Source: Spongiibacteraceae bacterium (GTDB lineage: Bacteria; Pseudomonadota; Gammaproteobacteria; Pseudomonadales; Dasaniaceae). Taken from it: a DNA stretch of 64,000 nucleotides. This document shows positions 29,792-40,638 of the stretch, piece by piece (the first letter of the stretch is position 1; each line of letters begins with the position of its first letter). The notes under the pieces are model-generated. The model worked only from the letters and a program-made list of their open reading frames with translations, was not told the origin of the DNA and did not search any database. Where the stretch lies: the NCBI GenBank assembly GCA_028280715.1, contig JANQLG010000050.1, forward strand, positions 149,787-213,786, written 5' to 3'. A program made the translations under genes and the position numbers.

Positions 29792-30736
29792 TTACCGCAA
29801 ACGGATATTATCCAAATAAAGTTCTCTGTTCTTTTTCTGCTTTACAGAAAAGAGCATAATTTTGGATATTTCCTGAAGATCCATAAGTCTGCCACTGGGC
29901 GCTTGTACAATATCATCAATATCAATCGACACTTGATTCCAACCCTTAGACAAATTTATTGAACGATTAAAACGGTCACCAAACCGTTGATTATGTTGGC
30001 GGTCATTTATTCTCACTGTTAACTGCAACATCGTCTGGTGCGGATTAAAGATATCCATCAACAAATAGTTATATTCTCGCCAATCTGCAGGAAAATAGTC
30101 AAAGGATACACCTGGGTATTGTTCATTCTCTGCCAGCGAAACCTTCAATGAAAATTGACCCAAAGTAGCCAAATTTGCGTTCTGCTCTCCAGCAGACCAG
30201 CGTTGCAATTCCAGTGCATGTTCAAAATCAGCTAACAAAGGAAATTGTTGACTTGCTCTATGTTCATCCAATAATGCTTGCGACAACGGATAAAGCTGCC
30301 ATAACAATATAAGTAACAAGAGAGCTTTTGATGACCATTTAAGTCTTGAATTTAACTGATTGCGCCAGCTCCTGATAAAGAATAATCCCAGTAAAGAACC
30401 GATAAGGTTCTTAACCAAATCCATGATATCCATTTCTCTATTAACAGCCAAACCCTGAGCCAACTCAATAACGATACCAACAATAAGAACTATTAACAGA
30501 ACAATCACTAACTGAGAAAAATAATGTCGCTGTTGCAATCCTTTCCAATAAAAATGTAAACAGTAGGTAAATAGTGCAAAGAAACCTATATGACCCAAAT
30601 TCCAAATTAAACGCAAAGAACGTGCAGGATGACTACCGGGGCCAAAATAGAAAAACAGCGGAAACATCAGCAGCAATAATGTTGCTGCGATAACAGGCAA
30701 TTTAGCGTCTGTTGATAACGTAGCTGATTTGGACAA
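29792..30736 (-). CDS. VanZ-like membrane protein with a C-terminal beta-sandwich-like domain
   Basis: The first 150 residues hold about four to five membrane helices with the VanZ-like pattern WNLGHIGFFALFTY and EMDIMDLVKNLIGSLLG. The last 160 residues, starting about ADFEHALELQRW, look like an exported beta-sandwich (VSFDYFPADWREYNYLLMDI, KGWNQVSIDIDDI, ISKIMLFSVKQ) of the kind that binds carbohydrate in complex-I-intermediate or CBM-like domains. The function is unknown; VanZ itself affects teicoplanin sensitivity. The start codon is ATG. Confidence 0.68.
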   Translation of the reverse strand: MSKSATLSTDAKLPVIAATLLLLMFPLFFYFGPGSHPARSLRLIWNLGHIGFFALFTYCLHFYWKGLQQRHYFSQLVIVLLIVLIVGIVIELAQGLAVNREMDIMDLVKNLIGSLLGLFFIRSWRNQLNSRLKWSSKALLLLILLWQLYPLSQALLDEHRASQQFPLLADFEHALELQRWSAGEQNANLATLGQFSLKVSLAENEQYPGVSFDYFPADWREYNYLLMDIFNPHQTMLQLTVRINDRQHNQRFGDRFNRSINLSKGWNQVSIDIDDIVQAPSGRLMDLQEISKIMLFSVKQKKNRELYLDNIRLR

Positions 30737-30835
30737 TTTGGTGATTCTCTAGGGATGATTACAACCAATTACTGACGATATTTTAAATCATGCAGAGAAA
30801 AAACACAGCGAAATATCGGTTAGTTGACATCAACC

Positions 30836-32164
30836 TCAACTACATTTTTCCTCTATTACATTGTCAGGTTCAAGCACATAGAAATTTAGTTCTTCAGCGT
30901 TTTTCTCTTCCAAATTCATCAATTTTTGAATTAAGTCATCATCCAAAACAGCACCCTTGGCTAACAACAACATATCACTTGTATTTACTAAGTCTCTACT
31001 CAACACCATGCCTGAAACAAGTTGTTTAGACCACACACGAATTTCATTTGACTGTCCTGCCTCTATATTGTCAGCCAATGTAACTTTTAGCGCTTCTACT
31101 ACATCTGCATCGTAGTATTCACCTGATCTTGATTCTATATAGCCCAGGGCTTCATTCGAGGACAAGCTCTCGCTTCGCATTCTTCCGTTGACTAATTCTA
31201 TATATTCATTTGCAACGATTAAAACCTGTGACACTAACGATAACTGGTTACCAAAATCCTTATTAGGAAAACCCTTACCATTTAAATACTCCTTATGCTG
31301 AGCAATAATTGCTGCTGCTTTTTTTAGCGGTGGAATACCCATCAAAAGCGTACTACCTACTAAAGGGTATTGTTCATATTGCTGTCGCTGTGCATTGGTC
31401 AATTGATCAATCGGTATAGTTAGAAGGTCATCTGATAAACTTAACAGCCCTATATAGCGGAGCTTGGTTGCATAGTATAAAACCGACTGTTCCTTTTTCT
31501 CGATATTTAATTTTTCTCCTATAAATTTAACCAACTGTATAATGTCCGTTTTTTGATCATGCTGAGACATGCCTTTTGTATCTAATAAACTTGAAAATAG
31601 GTCAATTGTATACCGATACATTTTTTGTAAATTTTCATGACTATGCTCAAGCTGACTTGTCCTCTCCTTAACTTTTTCCTCCAGAGATTCATTCACCTGT
31701 TTTAATTGCTCGTTTTGCTGCTTAATAAGATCCTGCAAATAAGTATTATGTTTTTTTAAGTCCATTAGGGAGAGACTTCTCTCTACCAATTCAATCAACT
31801 TTTCATCATCCCAGGGTTTATCAACATAATGACTGATCCGGCCCAAGTTAACGGCATCTATCGTCGCCTGCATATCGGCATAACCGGTTAACAATATCCG
31901 CTCAGTTTCTGGATATTTCTCCGCCACAATGGCTAAAAACTCTGGACCAGTCATATTGGGCATTCTTGCATCAGAGATAATCAAATCGACCGTATTTTCC
32001 TCTAATTTTTCCAGACCTTCCTGGCCGCTGTTGGCAATAATCACTTCACAATCTAACTTACGAAAAAGTCGACGTAATGCCGATAATACGCTGGACTCAT
32101 CATCAACCAACAACATCGAAGGAGAATGTTGATAATCAATTGCACTTACTGTTTGGTCATTCAT
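30836..32164 (-). CDS. hnoD: Response regulator with degenerate HD-GYP domain, HnoD-like
   Basis: The receiver domain has the phospho-acceptor Asp65 in IISDARMPN and LTGYAD/DKPW. A coiled coil follows (about 140-185), then an HD-GYP-type domain (about 190-370). The catalytic HD pair is replaced by Arg236-Tyr237 in KLRYIG, and HHE-x-x-DGxGYP is altered to HKE-x-x-NGKGFP (290-300), so phosphodiesterase activity is unlikely. In the Shewanella oneidensis H-NOX network, HnoD is a degenerate HD-GYP receiver that inhibits the EAL protein HnoB until phosphorylated. The start lies 4 bases after the hnoK stop. Confidence 0.85.
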   Translation of the reverse strand: MNDQTVSAIDYQHSPSMLLVDDESSVLSALRRLFRKLDCEVIIANSGQEGLEKLEENTVDLIISDARMPNMTGPEFLAIVAEKYPETERILLTGYADMQATIDAVNLGRISHYVDKPWDDEKLIELVERSLSLMDLKKHNTYLQDLIKQQNEQLKQVNESLEEKVKERTSQLEHSHENLQKMYRYTIDLFSSLLDTKGMSQHDQKTDIIQLVKFIGEKLNIEKKEQSVLYYATKLRYIGLLSLSDDLLTIPIDQLTNAQRQQYEQYPLVGSTLLMGIPPLKKAAAIIAQHKEYLNGKGFPNKDFGNQLSLVSQVLIVANEYIELVNGRMRSESLSSNEALGYIESRSGEYYDADVVEALKVTLADNIEAGQSNEIRVWSKQLVSGMVLSRDLVNTSDMLLLAKGAVLDDDLIQKLMNLEEKNAEELNFYVLEPDNVIEEKCS

Positions 32165-32168
32165 TGAC

Positions 32169-33719
32169 TCACTCCATATTTATGCCAGTATCAATTTCAT
32201 CGGCCTCGTTATAAGGCAACCAAATATAAAATTCGGTACCCTTACCCACTTCAGATTTAACATTGATGATGCCACCATGATCTTCGATAATGCCGTAGGA
32301 AATCGATAACCCTAAACCGGTTCCAACGCCAATCTCTTTGGTGGTAAAAAAAGGATCAAAAATTGTATCGAGATATTTTTGATCAATACCGCAACCAGTA
32401 TCGGCAATAGTGATAGCAGCCCCTTCATTTTCTTCAAAAACGGTTATTGTGATATCACCATCATCTTCGATAGCTTGAGCAGCATTAATCAGGATATTGA
32501 GAAAAACCTGTGTAAGTTCTCCGCTGTTCGCATTGAACACCTTAACTTGCTCCAGACTTTTGTTAATATTAACTGTGTATTTCAACTCGTTATTTGCCAG
32601 CTTCAACGCTTCTTCAACAATATCGCAAATATTGCATGGCTCTTTCGTATTATCAGATTGCCTGGCAAAACGCTTGAGCCCCCCAACAATATCTACCACG
32701 CGTTCTATTCCTTGCTGAGATTCTTTTAACAACACAGAACTGTCTTCTAACAAAAACTCCATATCAACAGACTGCCAATTAGCATCAAGTTTTTTTGCTA
32801 CATTGATAAGGGCATCATTTCCACTTTTTTCCGATAATCCGATAATCTGCTTCGAATCTCGAATGTACTGTTCAAAATTTTCAATATAATCCACTAGCGA
32901 GCCAATATTACTTTTAATAAATCCCATCGGATTATTAATTTCATGCGCAATACCTGCCGATAGCTGTCCAACAGAGGCCATTTTCTCTGACTGAATAAGT
33001 TGCTTCTGCGCCTTTTTAAGCGCGTCATTTGTAACTTTTATTTCTTCATAGCTCTCTCTTAACTTATCTTCTTGATGACGATGCTCAATCATAATACCCA
33101 GTTGTTGCATGGCATCATGGAATAGCTGAACGAATAGTCGCTGATCAGGTTTAATTTTTTCTGTAAACAAATAAATAACACCCGCCATATGTTCAAGACT
33201 GAAAATAGGCAAGGCAATGACTTCATTAATTTCAAACCGAAGCAGAATTTTTTTAGCATTATCATCAGTAATATTTCGTACATCTTCGCTCCGATGAAAC
33301 TGCTTTTTTTCCGACACATAGCAAGACAATGCATTCATCAACTCATCAAATGGCGATTGTTTAAATGTTTCTTTAAGGGTTCCCTCAATAACAAACTCAT
33401 CATTAATAACCACTTCAGATCGATAACTACCAATTCTGGGATCAAAAGAATAGTGATCAAAGTATCCAAATGGCATTTTGGCAGTCGACAGCATTTCACG
33501 AATAATGATAGGCAAAAAGTTTCTTAGCTTTTGTCGTTCACTACCATAGCGATTAATACTCATTAGGAAGTTATTTTTGAGCAATGCCTCATTCAGACTA
33601 TCAACATTTTCTGACAGTTCCTGATTGGCAAAATAGAGTTCTCTGCTTTTCCCCTCTAAGAGCTGCTCGGCTTTTTTTCGCGCAGCTCTTTCACGGTGAA
33701 ATGCTGATTCAAAATCCAT
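32169..33719 (-). CDS. hnoK: H-NOX-associated histidine kinase HnoK-like
   Basis: This 516-residue soluble kinase has an N-terminal coiled coil, a GAF-like region (about 60-210), HisKA with His259 in GIAHEINNPMGFI, and an ATPase domain with NILINAAQAIEDD, DTGCGI and GTGLGLSISYG. It has no membrane helix, as expected for a kinase inhibited by a cytoplasmic NO-bound H-NOX protein. The ATG chosen has GGTGA just upstream and lies 10 bases after the H-NOX stop. HnoK passes phosphate to the receivers of HnoB, HnoC and HnoD in Shewanella; the same wiring is inferred here. Confidence 0.9.
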   Translation of the reverse strand: MDFESAFHRERAARKKAEQLLEGKSRELYFANQELSENVDSLNEALLKNNFLMSINRYGSERQKLRNFLPIIIREMLSTAKMPFGYFDHYSFDPRIGSYRSEVVINDEFVIEGTLKETFKQSPFDELMNALSCYVSEKKQFHRSEDVRNITDDNAKKILLRFEINEVIALPIFSLEHMAGVIYLFTEKIKPDQRLFVQLFHDAMQQLGIMIEHRHQEDKLRESYEEIKVTNDALKKAQKQLIQSEKMASVGQLSAGIAHEINNPMGFIKSNIGSLVDYIENFEQYIRDSKQIIGLSEKSGNDALINVAKKLDANWQSVDMEFLLEDSSVLLKESQQGIERVVDIVGGLKRFARQSDNTKEPCNICDIVEEALKLANNELKYTVNINKSLEQVKVFNANSGELTQVFLNILINAAQAIEDDGDITITVFEENEGAAITIADTGCGIDQKYLDTIFDPFFTTKEIGVGTGLGLSISYGIIEDHGGIINVKSEVGKGTEFYIWLPYNEADEIDTGINME

Positions 33720-33729
33720 ATGGTCACCG

Positions 33730-34275
33730 TTAATTTTCCTGAGTAATGACCAAAATGCAGTGATCGCTACCCTCATGCATACAACATTCATGAGAAATAT
33801 TTATCGTATCGCCAAATTTTTCAGCCGCTTTATGAATGAGGCCTATAGCTAGCAAACAGAGCTTTCTGGGCGACTGATAATGCATTTTTAGTTGTTGATC
33901 GGTTTTTTCAGTCACGACTAATTTAGGCGTAATTGCATCCGGGTATAATTTTCCAACTTCGACATGAATCACAGAATCGACAGCCTCAAGCAGCGACCAG
34001 AGATCAGAATAATTCATCATGGACTCGGGCATACTGTGGGCCAGGGCTGGGAATAAGTAACCACCAAAGGATTCGACTAAATCAGGGACGGGCGTCCCGG
34101 TATAATTAGATAAAGCCGTCACTAACTCGATGATTTCCTGATCATCATAGGTATCTGCGCTGGTGTAAATGCCACCACTGGGCAGATTGGCCTCCTGCAA
34201 AAGCGTTTCCCAACATTCAAAACCAAAGGTTTCCTCAACCATTTCCTGAAATATTGTAAAGACTGCGCCTTTCAT
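33730..34275 (-). CDS. hnoX: Heme nitric oxide/oxygen-binding (H-NOX) sensor protein
   Basis: This 181-residue stand-alone H-NOX domain starts MKGAVFTIFQEMVEE and has SGGIYTSADTY. The proximal heme ligand is His104 in VIHVEVGKLYPDA, and the heme-propionate motif Y-x-S-x-R is present (Tyr133, Ser135, Arg137). Cys140, His162, Cys165 and Cys173 match the spacing of the structural zinc site of Shewanella H-NOX. It would bind NO and inhibit the downstream kinase. An AGGAGAAG ribosome site precedes the chosen ATG; an in-frame start at 34317 lacks one. Confidence 0.95.
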   Translation of the reverse strand: MKGAVFTIFQEMVEETFGFECWETLLQEANLPSGGIYTSADTYDDQEIIELVTALSNYTGTPVPDLVESFGGYLFPALAHSMPESMMNYSDLWSLLEAVDSVIHVEVGKLYPDAITPKLVVTEKTDQQLKMHYQSPRKLCLLAIGLIHKAAEKFGDTINISHECCMHEGSDHCILVITQEN

Positions 34276-34332
34276 AATGCTTCTCCTTGGATAGCTCCTA
34301 ATTGAAAAGTAGCTCAAAAACTCTATTTTTGT

Positions 34333-34911
34333 TTAACCATTTGCTCCTATTAGTTGATCAATCACTGCTATTAATTGCTTATTATCAAAGGGCTTTTCCA
34401 AGGCTACATCAGCCCCTGCCACCAGCGCTTCATTCAATGCCTTTGGGCCGGCACCAGACAGCACCACAATCTTTGTTGACGAAAAAGCTGATTCCCTGAT
34501 GAACCTGATCACCTGAAAGCCATTCATTTTCGGCATCATCAAATCCAATATCATTAGCGAAGGTTTACATGCAGCCATTTCGATACCTGCCTGAAAACCG
34601 TCGTGAGCTATTTTGAAATCATAGCCCTGTTTTCTAACCACCCTGGCAACTGACTGCGCCATCTGCTCGTCATCATCAACGATCAAGATTGGGGGCTGGC
34701 CACTGTGCACATCCTGTAACGGCTCAGGTATCGGCATACCGTGTTGATGCAGAAAAGCCAGGAAATCCTCCACCTGCACTCGGTTATTACCACGCCCTGG
34801 CAATTTGTAAGCCTTCAAATAACCCTTCTCAATCCACCGAATCACTGTGCGAAGCGTGACATCGCAGTACTGGGCTATTTCTCCACTGGTTAATACTGAT
34901 TTCTTTTTCAT
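34333..34911 (-). CDS. hnoC: HTH-receiver regulator HnoC-like
   Basis: This 192-residue protein has an N-terminal excisionase/MerR-type helix-turn-helix (TSGEIAQYCDVTLRTVIRWIEKGYL, positions 8-32), then a C-terminal receiver with DDDEQ and phospho-acceptor Asp123 in MILDLMMPKMNGF, and EKPFDN. This DNA-binding-first order is unusual for response regulators but matches HnoC of Shewanella, which represses the hno genes. It is the first gene of the hnoC-X-K-D series and is divergent from hnoB, with a 120-base shared control region. Confidence 0.85.
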   Translation of the reverse strand: MKKKSVLTSGEIAQYCDVTLRTVIRWIEKGYLKAYKLPGRGNNRVQVEDFLAFLHQHGMPIPEPLQDVHSGQPPILIVDDDEQMAQSVARVVRKQGYDFKIAHDGFQAGIEMAACKPSLMILDLMMPKMNGFQVIRFIRESAFSSTKIVVLSGAGPKALNEALVAGADVALEKPFDNKQLIAVIDQLIGANG

Positions 34912-34951
34912 GCTTGACGATTCACTTTTTGTTAAGTATACCTAAATATAC

Positions 34952-34987
34952 AAATGTCGCAAATGTCACTTATAACTTATTTGTCGC
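34952..34987. promoter_or_regulatory. Candidate HnoC operator: 9-bp repeats between hnoC and hnoB
   Basis: AAATGTCGC (34952-34960), AAATGTCAC (34961-34969) and ATTTGTCGC (34979-34987) lie in register at multiples of nine bases. They lie in the intergenic region of the divergent hnoC and hnoB genes. Phased half-sites would suit a multimeric regulator such as HnoC. No binding data are available. Confidence 0.45.
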
Positions 34988-35032
34988 TTTGTTTGCATTA
35001 TTATGCACTGTATTTTTATGAGGTACATTTTT

Positions 35033-36187
35033 ATGCCTGGATCAATTTTGTTAGTCGATGATGAAGTCGCCATCACGCAGTCGCTTAAGCGCATGCTTAA
35101 AAACGATGGCCATAGTGTTTTCACAGCAAACTCCACCAACAACGCCATGCAAATTCTTGCAAATCAAGATATGGACATGGTGATCTCAGACCAACGCATG
35201 CCCCAGGAACAAGGCTGTATTTTTTTGACTGAGGTGAAACACCGCTTCCCGGAAACCATACGCATGTTAATGAGCGGGTACTGTGATTTTGCAGCGTTAA
35301 GCACCGCAGTTAATGACGCCTCAATAGATCACTTTATTCAAAAACCCTGGGAAAATAATCAAGTCAAAGGCGTGGTGAATTCTGCACTGGAGCAACGCAG
35401 TAGAAAAATACCCATTAAACCCTTTTTTACCAATAGGCAACACGAGCTTGCTCAAGAACTTCCAGCTGCACTGGACGACAAACACATTCAACTCTACTTT
35501 CAACCCATCTGCCATGCCGATAACAAACAACTTTTCGGTGCAGAAATCTTGTCGCGCTGGCATCACACGGAGCAAGGCATTATCACTGCAGAGACTTTTA
35601 TTCCAATCATCGGCCACAAGGGCTTACTCGGCAGTCTTTTTAAACAACAATTGCAAGAATTGTTTCTCGAACTGGGAGACTTGCTCAAGATCATGCATCT
35701 TTCTATTAATCTTCCTCCTTCGGTACTGCACAACGACGCCAACTGGGAAGAGTTATTGATGCTACTGAGAGAAACACAGAGCAATCTCGACCATCTGATT
35801 TTCGAAATTACCGAAACCGAGTTGATTTTCGATCTCGATACCACGTTACATCGCTTATCCGAATTGCGGGAGTTAGGCGTAAAAATTGCGCTCGATGATT
35901 TTTGTACCGGGTTTTCATCACTCAATTATTTGCGTCAACTACCAGTGAATATCATCAAGCTGGACAAGGCATTCACCTCCAGCATGAATCAGAACTTCCG
36001 CAGCTCTTCTATTTTATGGTCACTGATTGAACTCGCGGCAGAACTTGGCATTGATGTTATCGCTGAGGGCGTGGAATCCGAAGAGCAGGCCTATCAGTTG
36101 GAGTTTATGGGTTGCAAACTGCAGCAAGGGTATTGGCACGGCAAGCCCATGCCCAAACAAACATTTTGTGATCGACATGGAGCATAA
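35033..36187 (+). CDS. hnoB: Receiver-EAL c-di-GMP phosphodiesterase HnoB-like
   Basis: This 384-residue response regulator has a receiver (Asp53 in VISDQRMPQ) and an EAL domain (about 145-380). The signature motif reads EIL (Glu171 in AEILSRW). The other catalytic residues look intact: N in LSINLPPSVL, E in FEITETEL, DDF in ALDDFCTGFSS, K in IIKLDKAF, E in AEGVES and Q in QQGYWHGKP. It should hydrolyse c-di-GMP, lowering it when NO is absent or present according to kinase state. The ATG was chosen for the TGAGGT site 8-13 bases before; an in-frame start at 35003 is less likely. Confidence 0.88.
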   Translation: MPGSILLVDDEVAITQSLKRMLKNDGHSVFTANSTNNAMQILANQDMDMVISDQRMPQEQGCIFLTEVKHRFPETIRMLMSGYCDFAALSTAVNDASIDHFIQKPWENNQVKGVVNSALEQRSRKIPIKPFFTNRQHELAQELPAALDDKHIQLYFQPICHADNKQLFGAEILSRWHHTEQGIITAETFIPIIGHKGLLGSLFKQQLQELFLELGDLLKIMHLSINLPPSVLHNDANWEELLMLLRETQSNLDHLIFEITETELIFDLDTTLHRLSELRELGVKIALDDFCTGFSSLNYLRQLPVNIIKLDKAFTSSMNQNFRSSSILWSLIELAAELGIDVIAEGVESEEQAYQLEFMGCKLQQGYWHGKPMPKQTFCDRHGA

Positions 36188-36237
36188 GCACAACTCAACT
36201 AACTGAGCATTTATACATCGACAATATTCAAATCTAT

Positions 36238-36266
36238 TTGCCATTGACTGGGAGACTATCTAAAAT
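36238..36266 (+). promoter_or_regulatory. Promoter of the thiamine operon
   Basis: TTGCCA (36238-36243) and TAAAAT (36261-36266) are 17 bases apart and end just before the riboswitch aptamer, as expected for a transcription start near 36273. Confidence 0.5.
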
Positions 36267-36274
36267 CGGCAACA

Positions 36275-36380
36275 TATCTTGTCGGGGTGCCGCGATTGTC
36301 ATTTTGCATTAGAAGCAATAGTCGTTGGCTGAGAGTTACCCGTATAACCTGAACTGGATAATGCCAGCGGAGGGAACAAG
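36275..36380 (+). promoter_or_regulatory. TPP riboswitch (THI element)
   Basis: The aptamer shows the conserved blocks TCGGGGTGCC (about 36282-36291), GGCTGAGAGTTACCC (about 36328-36341), AACCTGAACTGGATAATGCC and AGCGGAGGGAA (about 36366-36376). It binds thiamine pyrophosphate and switches off thi gene expression. It lies 130 bases before thiC. Confidence 0.96.
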
Positions 36381-36383
36381 TGA

Positions 36384-38429
<2,046 letters not shown>

Positions 38430-38433
38430 GCCG

Positions 38434-39591
38434 ATGAATGTTGCACCACTGACAACAAGCGAGAGTCTGTTTCCTGCGGATAAACATCCGAGCCAGCACT
38501 CATTGCATATCGGTATTGCTGGCGCAGGATTGATGGGCCGAATCATGGCCTGGCAACTTCTCCGTCTCGGCCACCAAGTAACATTGTTTGATCAGGATAT
38601 CCAACAGGGCGAAGCCAGTGCTGCGCGCGTAGCAGCTGCCATGCTAGCGCCCTTTAGTGAAGCTGTTAGCACAGAGAGAATGATTTTTGATTGGGGAATA
38701 CAGGCGCTGCAACAATGGCCTGAATTATTACAACAGCTGAAAACCGATTGCGGTGAGAGCATCAGCTTTCAGCAACGCGGTAGCATCATAGTCGCTCATA
38801 CGGCTGACCAAAATGATCTGGATTTTTTCAACCTACAATTACAACAACGACTACCAGATCAACAACAGCATATTGAATGCTGTAACAGGCAACGGCTACA
38901 GGAATTAGAACCAGAACTGACCCAAAACTTTTCATCAGCTATCTATCTGCAACAGGAAGGTTGCTTGGATAACTGGGCGCTACTGGATAACTTAGCCCTA
39001 GCCATCGATAAACTTGGCGCGACCTGGCATCAGTGTGTTTCGGCAACAACTATCCAACCTAATCTGATTACCACAAACGAACCGGTTGACGGCCAACATC
39101 AACACCACTTTGACATAGTGTTAGATACGCGAGGCCTCGGCGCCAAAACTCAACTCAAGGATTTACGCGGTGTTCGCGGTGAAGTGTTATGGGTACAGGC
39201 ACCAGAGGTAAAATTGACACGCCCAGTGCGATTAATGCATCCACGTTATCAGCTTTACATCGCGCCCAAACCCAACAATCTCTATGTGATTGGCGCTACC
39301 GAAATTGAAAGTGAATCAATGGCGCCAATCACTGTGCGCTCAAGCCTGGAATTACAGTCCGCACTGTTCAGCCTTCACACAGGTTTTGCCGAGGCCACAA
39401 TTGTTCGCGCCTTTGCCAATTGCCGACCAGCATTTTTGGACAACCTGCCGCGCATTGATTGTCAACCAGGTTTAATCAGCATCAATGGACTGTACCGTCA
39501 CGGTTATTTACTCGCACCCTTTGTGCTTGAATCAGCGTTGTCATTATTCAACGACAACGTACAAAGTCCGATTGTCAAAACGATGACTTAA
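38434..39591 (+). CDS. thiO: FAD-dependent glycine oxidase
   Basis: This 385-residue flavoprotein oxidises glycine to iminoglycine for thiazole synthesis. The FAD site is HIGIAGAGLMGRIMAWQL (Rossmann GxGxxG), with the acidic end of strand 2 at FDQD. SAARVAAAMLAPF and a C-terminal ISINGLYRHGYLLAPFVL are typical of ThiO/DAO family members. The ATG lies four bases after the thiC stop. ThiO, rather than ThiH, indicates the aerobic route to dehydroglycine. Confidence 0.9.
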   Translation: MNVAPLTTSESLFPADKHPSQHSLHIGIAGAGLMGRIMAWQLLRLGHQVTLFDQDIQQGEASAARVAAAMLAPFSEAVSTERMIFDWGIQALQQWPELLQQLKTDCGESISFQQRGSIIVAHTADQNDLDFFNLQLQQRLPDQQQHIECCNRQRLQELEPELTQNFSSAIYLQQEGCLDNWALLDNLALAIDKLGATWHQCVSATTIQPNLITTNEPVDGQHQHHFDIVLDTRGLGAKTQLKDLRGVRGEVLWVQAPEVKLTRPVRLMHPRYQLYIAPKPNNLYVIGATEIESESMAPITVRSSLELQSALFSLHTGFAEATIVRAFANCRPAFLDNLPRIDCQPGLISINGLYRHGYLLAPFVLESALSLFNDNVQSPIVKTMT

Positions 39592-39598
39592 CAATTTT

Positions 39599-39802
39599 AT
39601 GATTACTATCCACGTTAATAGCGAAGCTAAACAAATCGACAACAGCAGCAGCATTGCTGAAGCACTCACCGCCTGGGGCTATCAATCGGAAAAAATCGCG
39701 TTAGCGATTAATGGCGAATTCGTACCGCGTACCGAGTACAACGATCATTATTTTCAGGCAGGCGATCAAGTGGATGTGGTTGCGCCAATTCAGGGGGGAT
39801 AA
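39599..39802 (+). CDS. thiS: Sulfur carrier protein ThiS
   Basis: This 67-residue ubiquitin-like protein ends in the required Gly-Gly (VAPIQGG), which becomes a thiocarboxylate carrying sulfur to the thiazole. [11 protein letters not shown] and AGDQVDVV match ThiS. It lies 2 bases before thiG. The adenylating enzyme ThiF is not in the window. Confidence 0.95.
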   Translation: MITIHVNSEAKQIDNSSSIAEALTAWGYQSEKIALAINGEFVPRTEYNDHYFQAGDQVDVVAPIQGG

Positions 39803-39804
39803 GC

Positions 39805-40614
39805 ATGTCAGCCAAAGAATTAAGTCAAGACAGCTGGCAGCTTTACGGCAAAGCCTTTAACAGCCGCTTGTTAGTTGGTACCGCACTCTACCCCTCGCCA
39901 CAGGTAATGCAGGATTCGATTCGTGCATCCGGCACCGAAATTGTCACCGTTTCATTACGCCGACAATCGCCCGAATCCGGTGGCGGCAGTTCGATGTGGG
40001 AATTTATCAAAGAATTGGGCTGCGCAGTGCTGCCAAACACAGCCGGTTGTCGCACCGTCAAGGAAGCGGTAACCCTCGCACAAATGTCACGGGAAATTTT
40101 TCAAACACCCTGGATTAAGCTGGAAGTCGTAGGCGATGATTACAATTTACAACCCGACCCGGTAGCCACCTTAAAAGCAGCCGAGCAACTTATTGAACTG
40201 GGCTTCGAAGTTTTTCCATACTGCACCGATGATTTAGTCATGTGCCAATACTTACGAGATGCAGGCTGCAAAGTATTGATGCCCTGGGGTGCTCCCATCG
40301 GTACCGGCCGCGGCCTGATGAACCCCTATGCGCTGCAAACCATTCGTGAACGCATTCCCGACATACCGTTAATTGTCGATGCAGGCATTGGCAAACCATC
40401 GCATGCTGTACAGGCTTTGGAATTGGGTTATGACGGCATCTTGTTAAACACGGCTATCGCCAAAGCGGTTGATCCGGTATTGATGGCCAGCGCTTTCCGC
40501 TCGGCCATTGAAACCGGGCGACAAAGTTATCTGGCTGGTAGCATGCCGGAACGACAAACGGCACAACCCAGCACACCCACAGTTGGCACACCCTTTTGGC
40601 ATCAATCCAAATAG
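39805..40614 (+). CDS. thiG: Thiazole synthase
   Basis: This 269-residue TIM-barrel enzyme condenses deoxyxylulose 5-phosphate, dehydroglycine and ThiS thiocarboxylate into the thiazole phosphate. Typical sequence is [53 protein letters not shown] and [11 protein letters not shown]. It directly follows thiS, as in most proteobacteria. Confidence 0.96.
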   Translation: MSAKELSQDSWQLYGKAFNSRLLVGTALYPSPQVMQDSIRASGTEIVTVSLRRQSPESGGGSSMWEFIKELGCAVLPNTAGCRTVKEAVTLAQMSREIFQTPWIKLEVVGDDYNLQPDPVATLKAAEQLIELGFEVFPYCTDDLVMCQYLRDAGCKVLMPWGAPIGTGRGLMNPYALQTIRERIPDIPLIVDAGIGKPSHAVQALELGYDGILLNTAIAKAVDPVLMASAFRSAIETGRQSYLAGSMPERQTAQPSTPTVGTPFWHQSK

Positions 40615-40638
40615 TACAACTCAAACAAAGCGTTAGGT

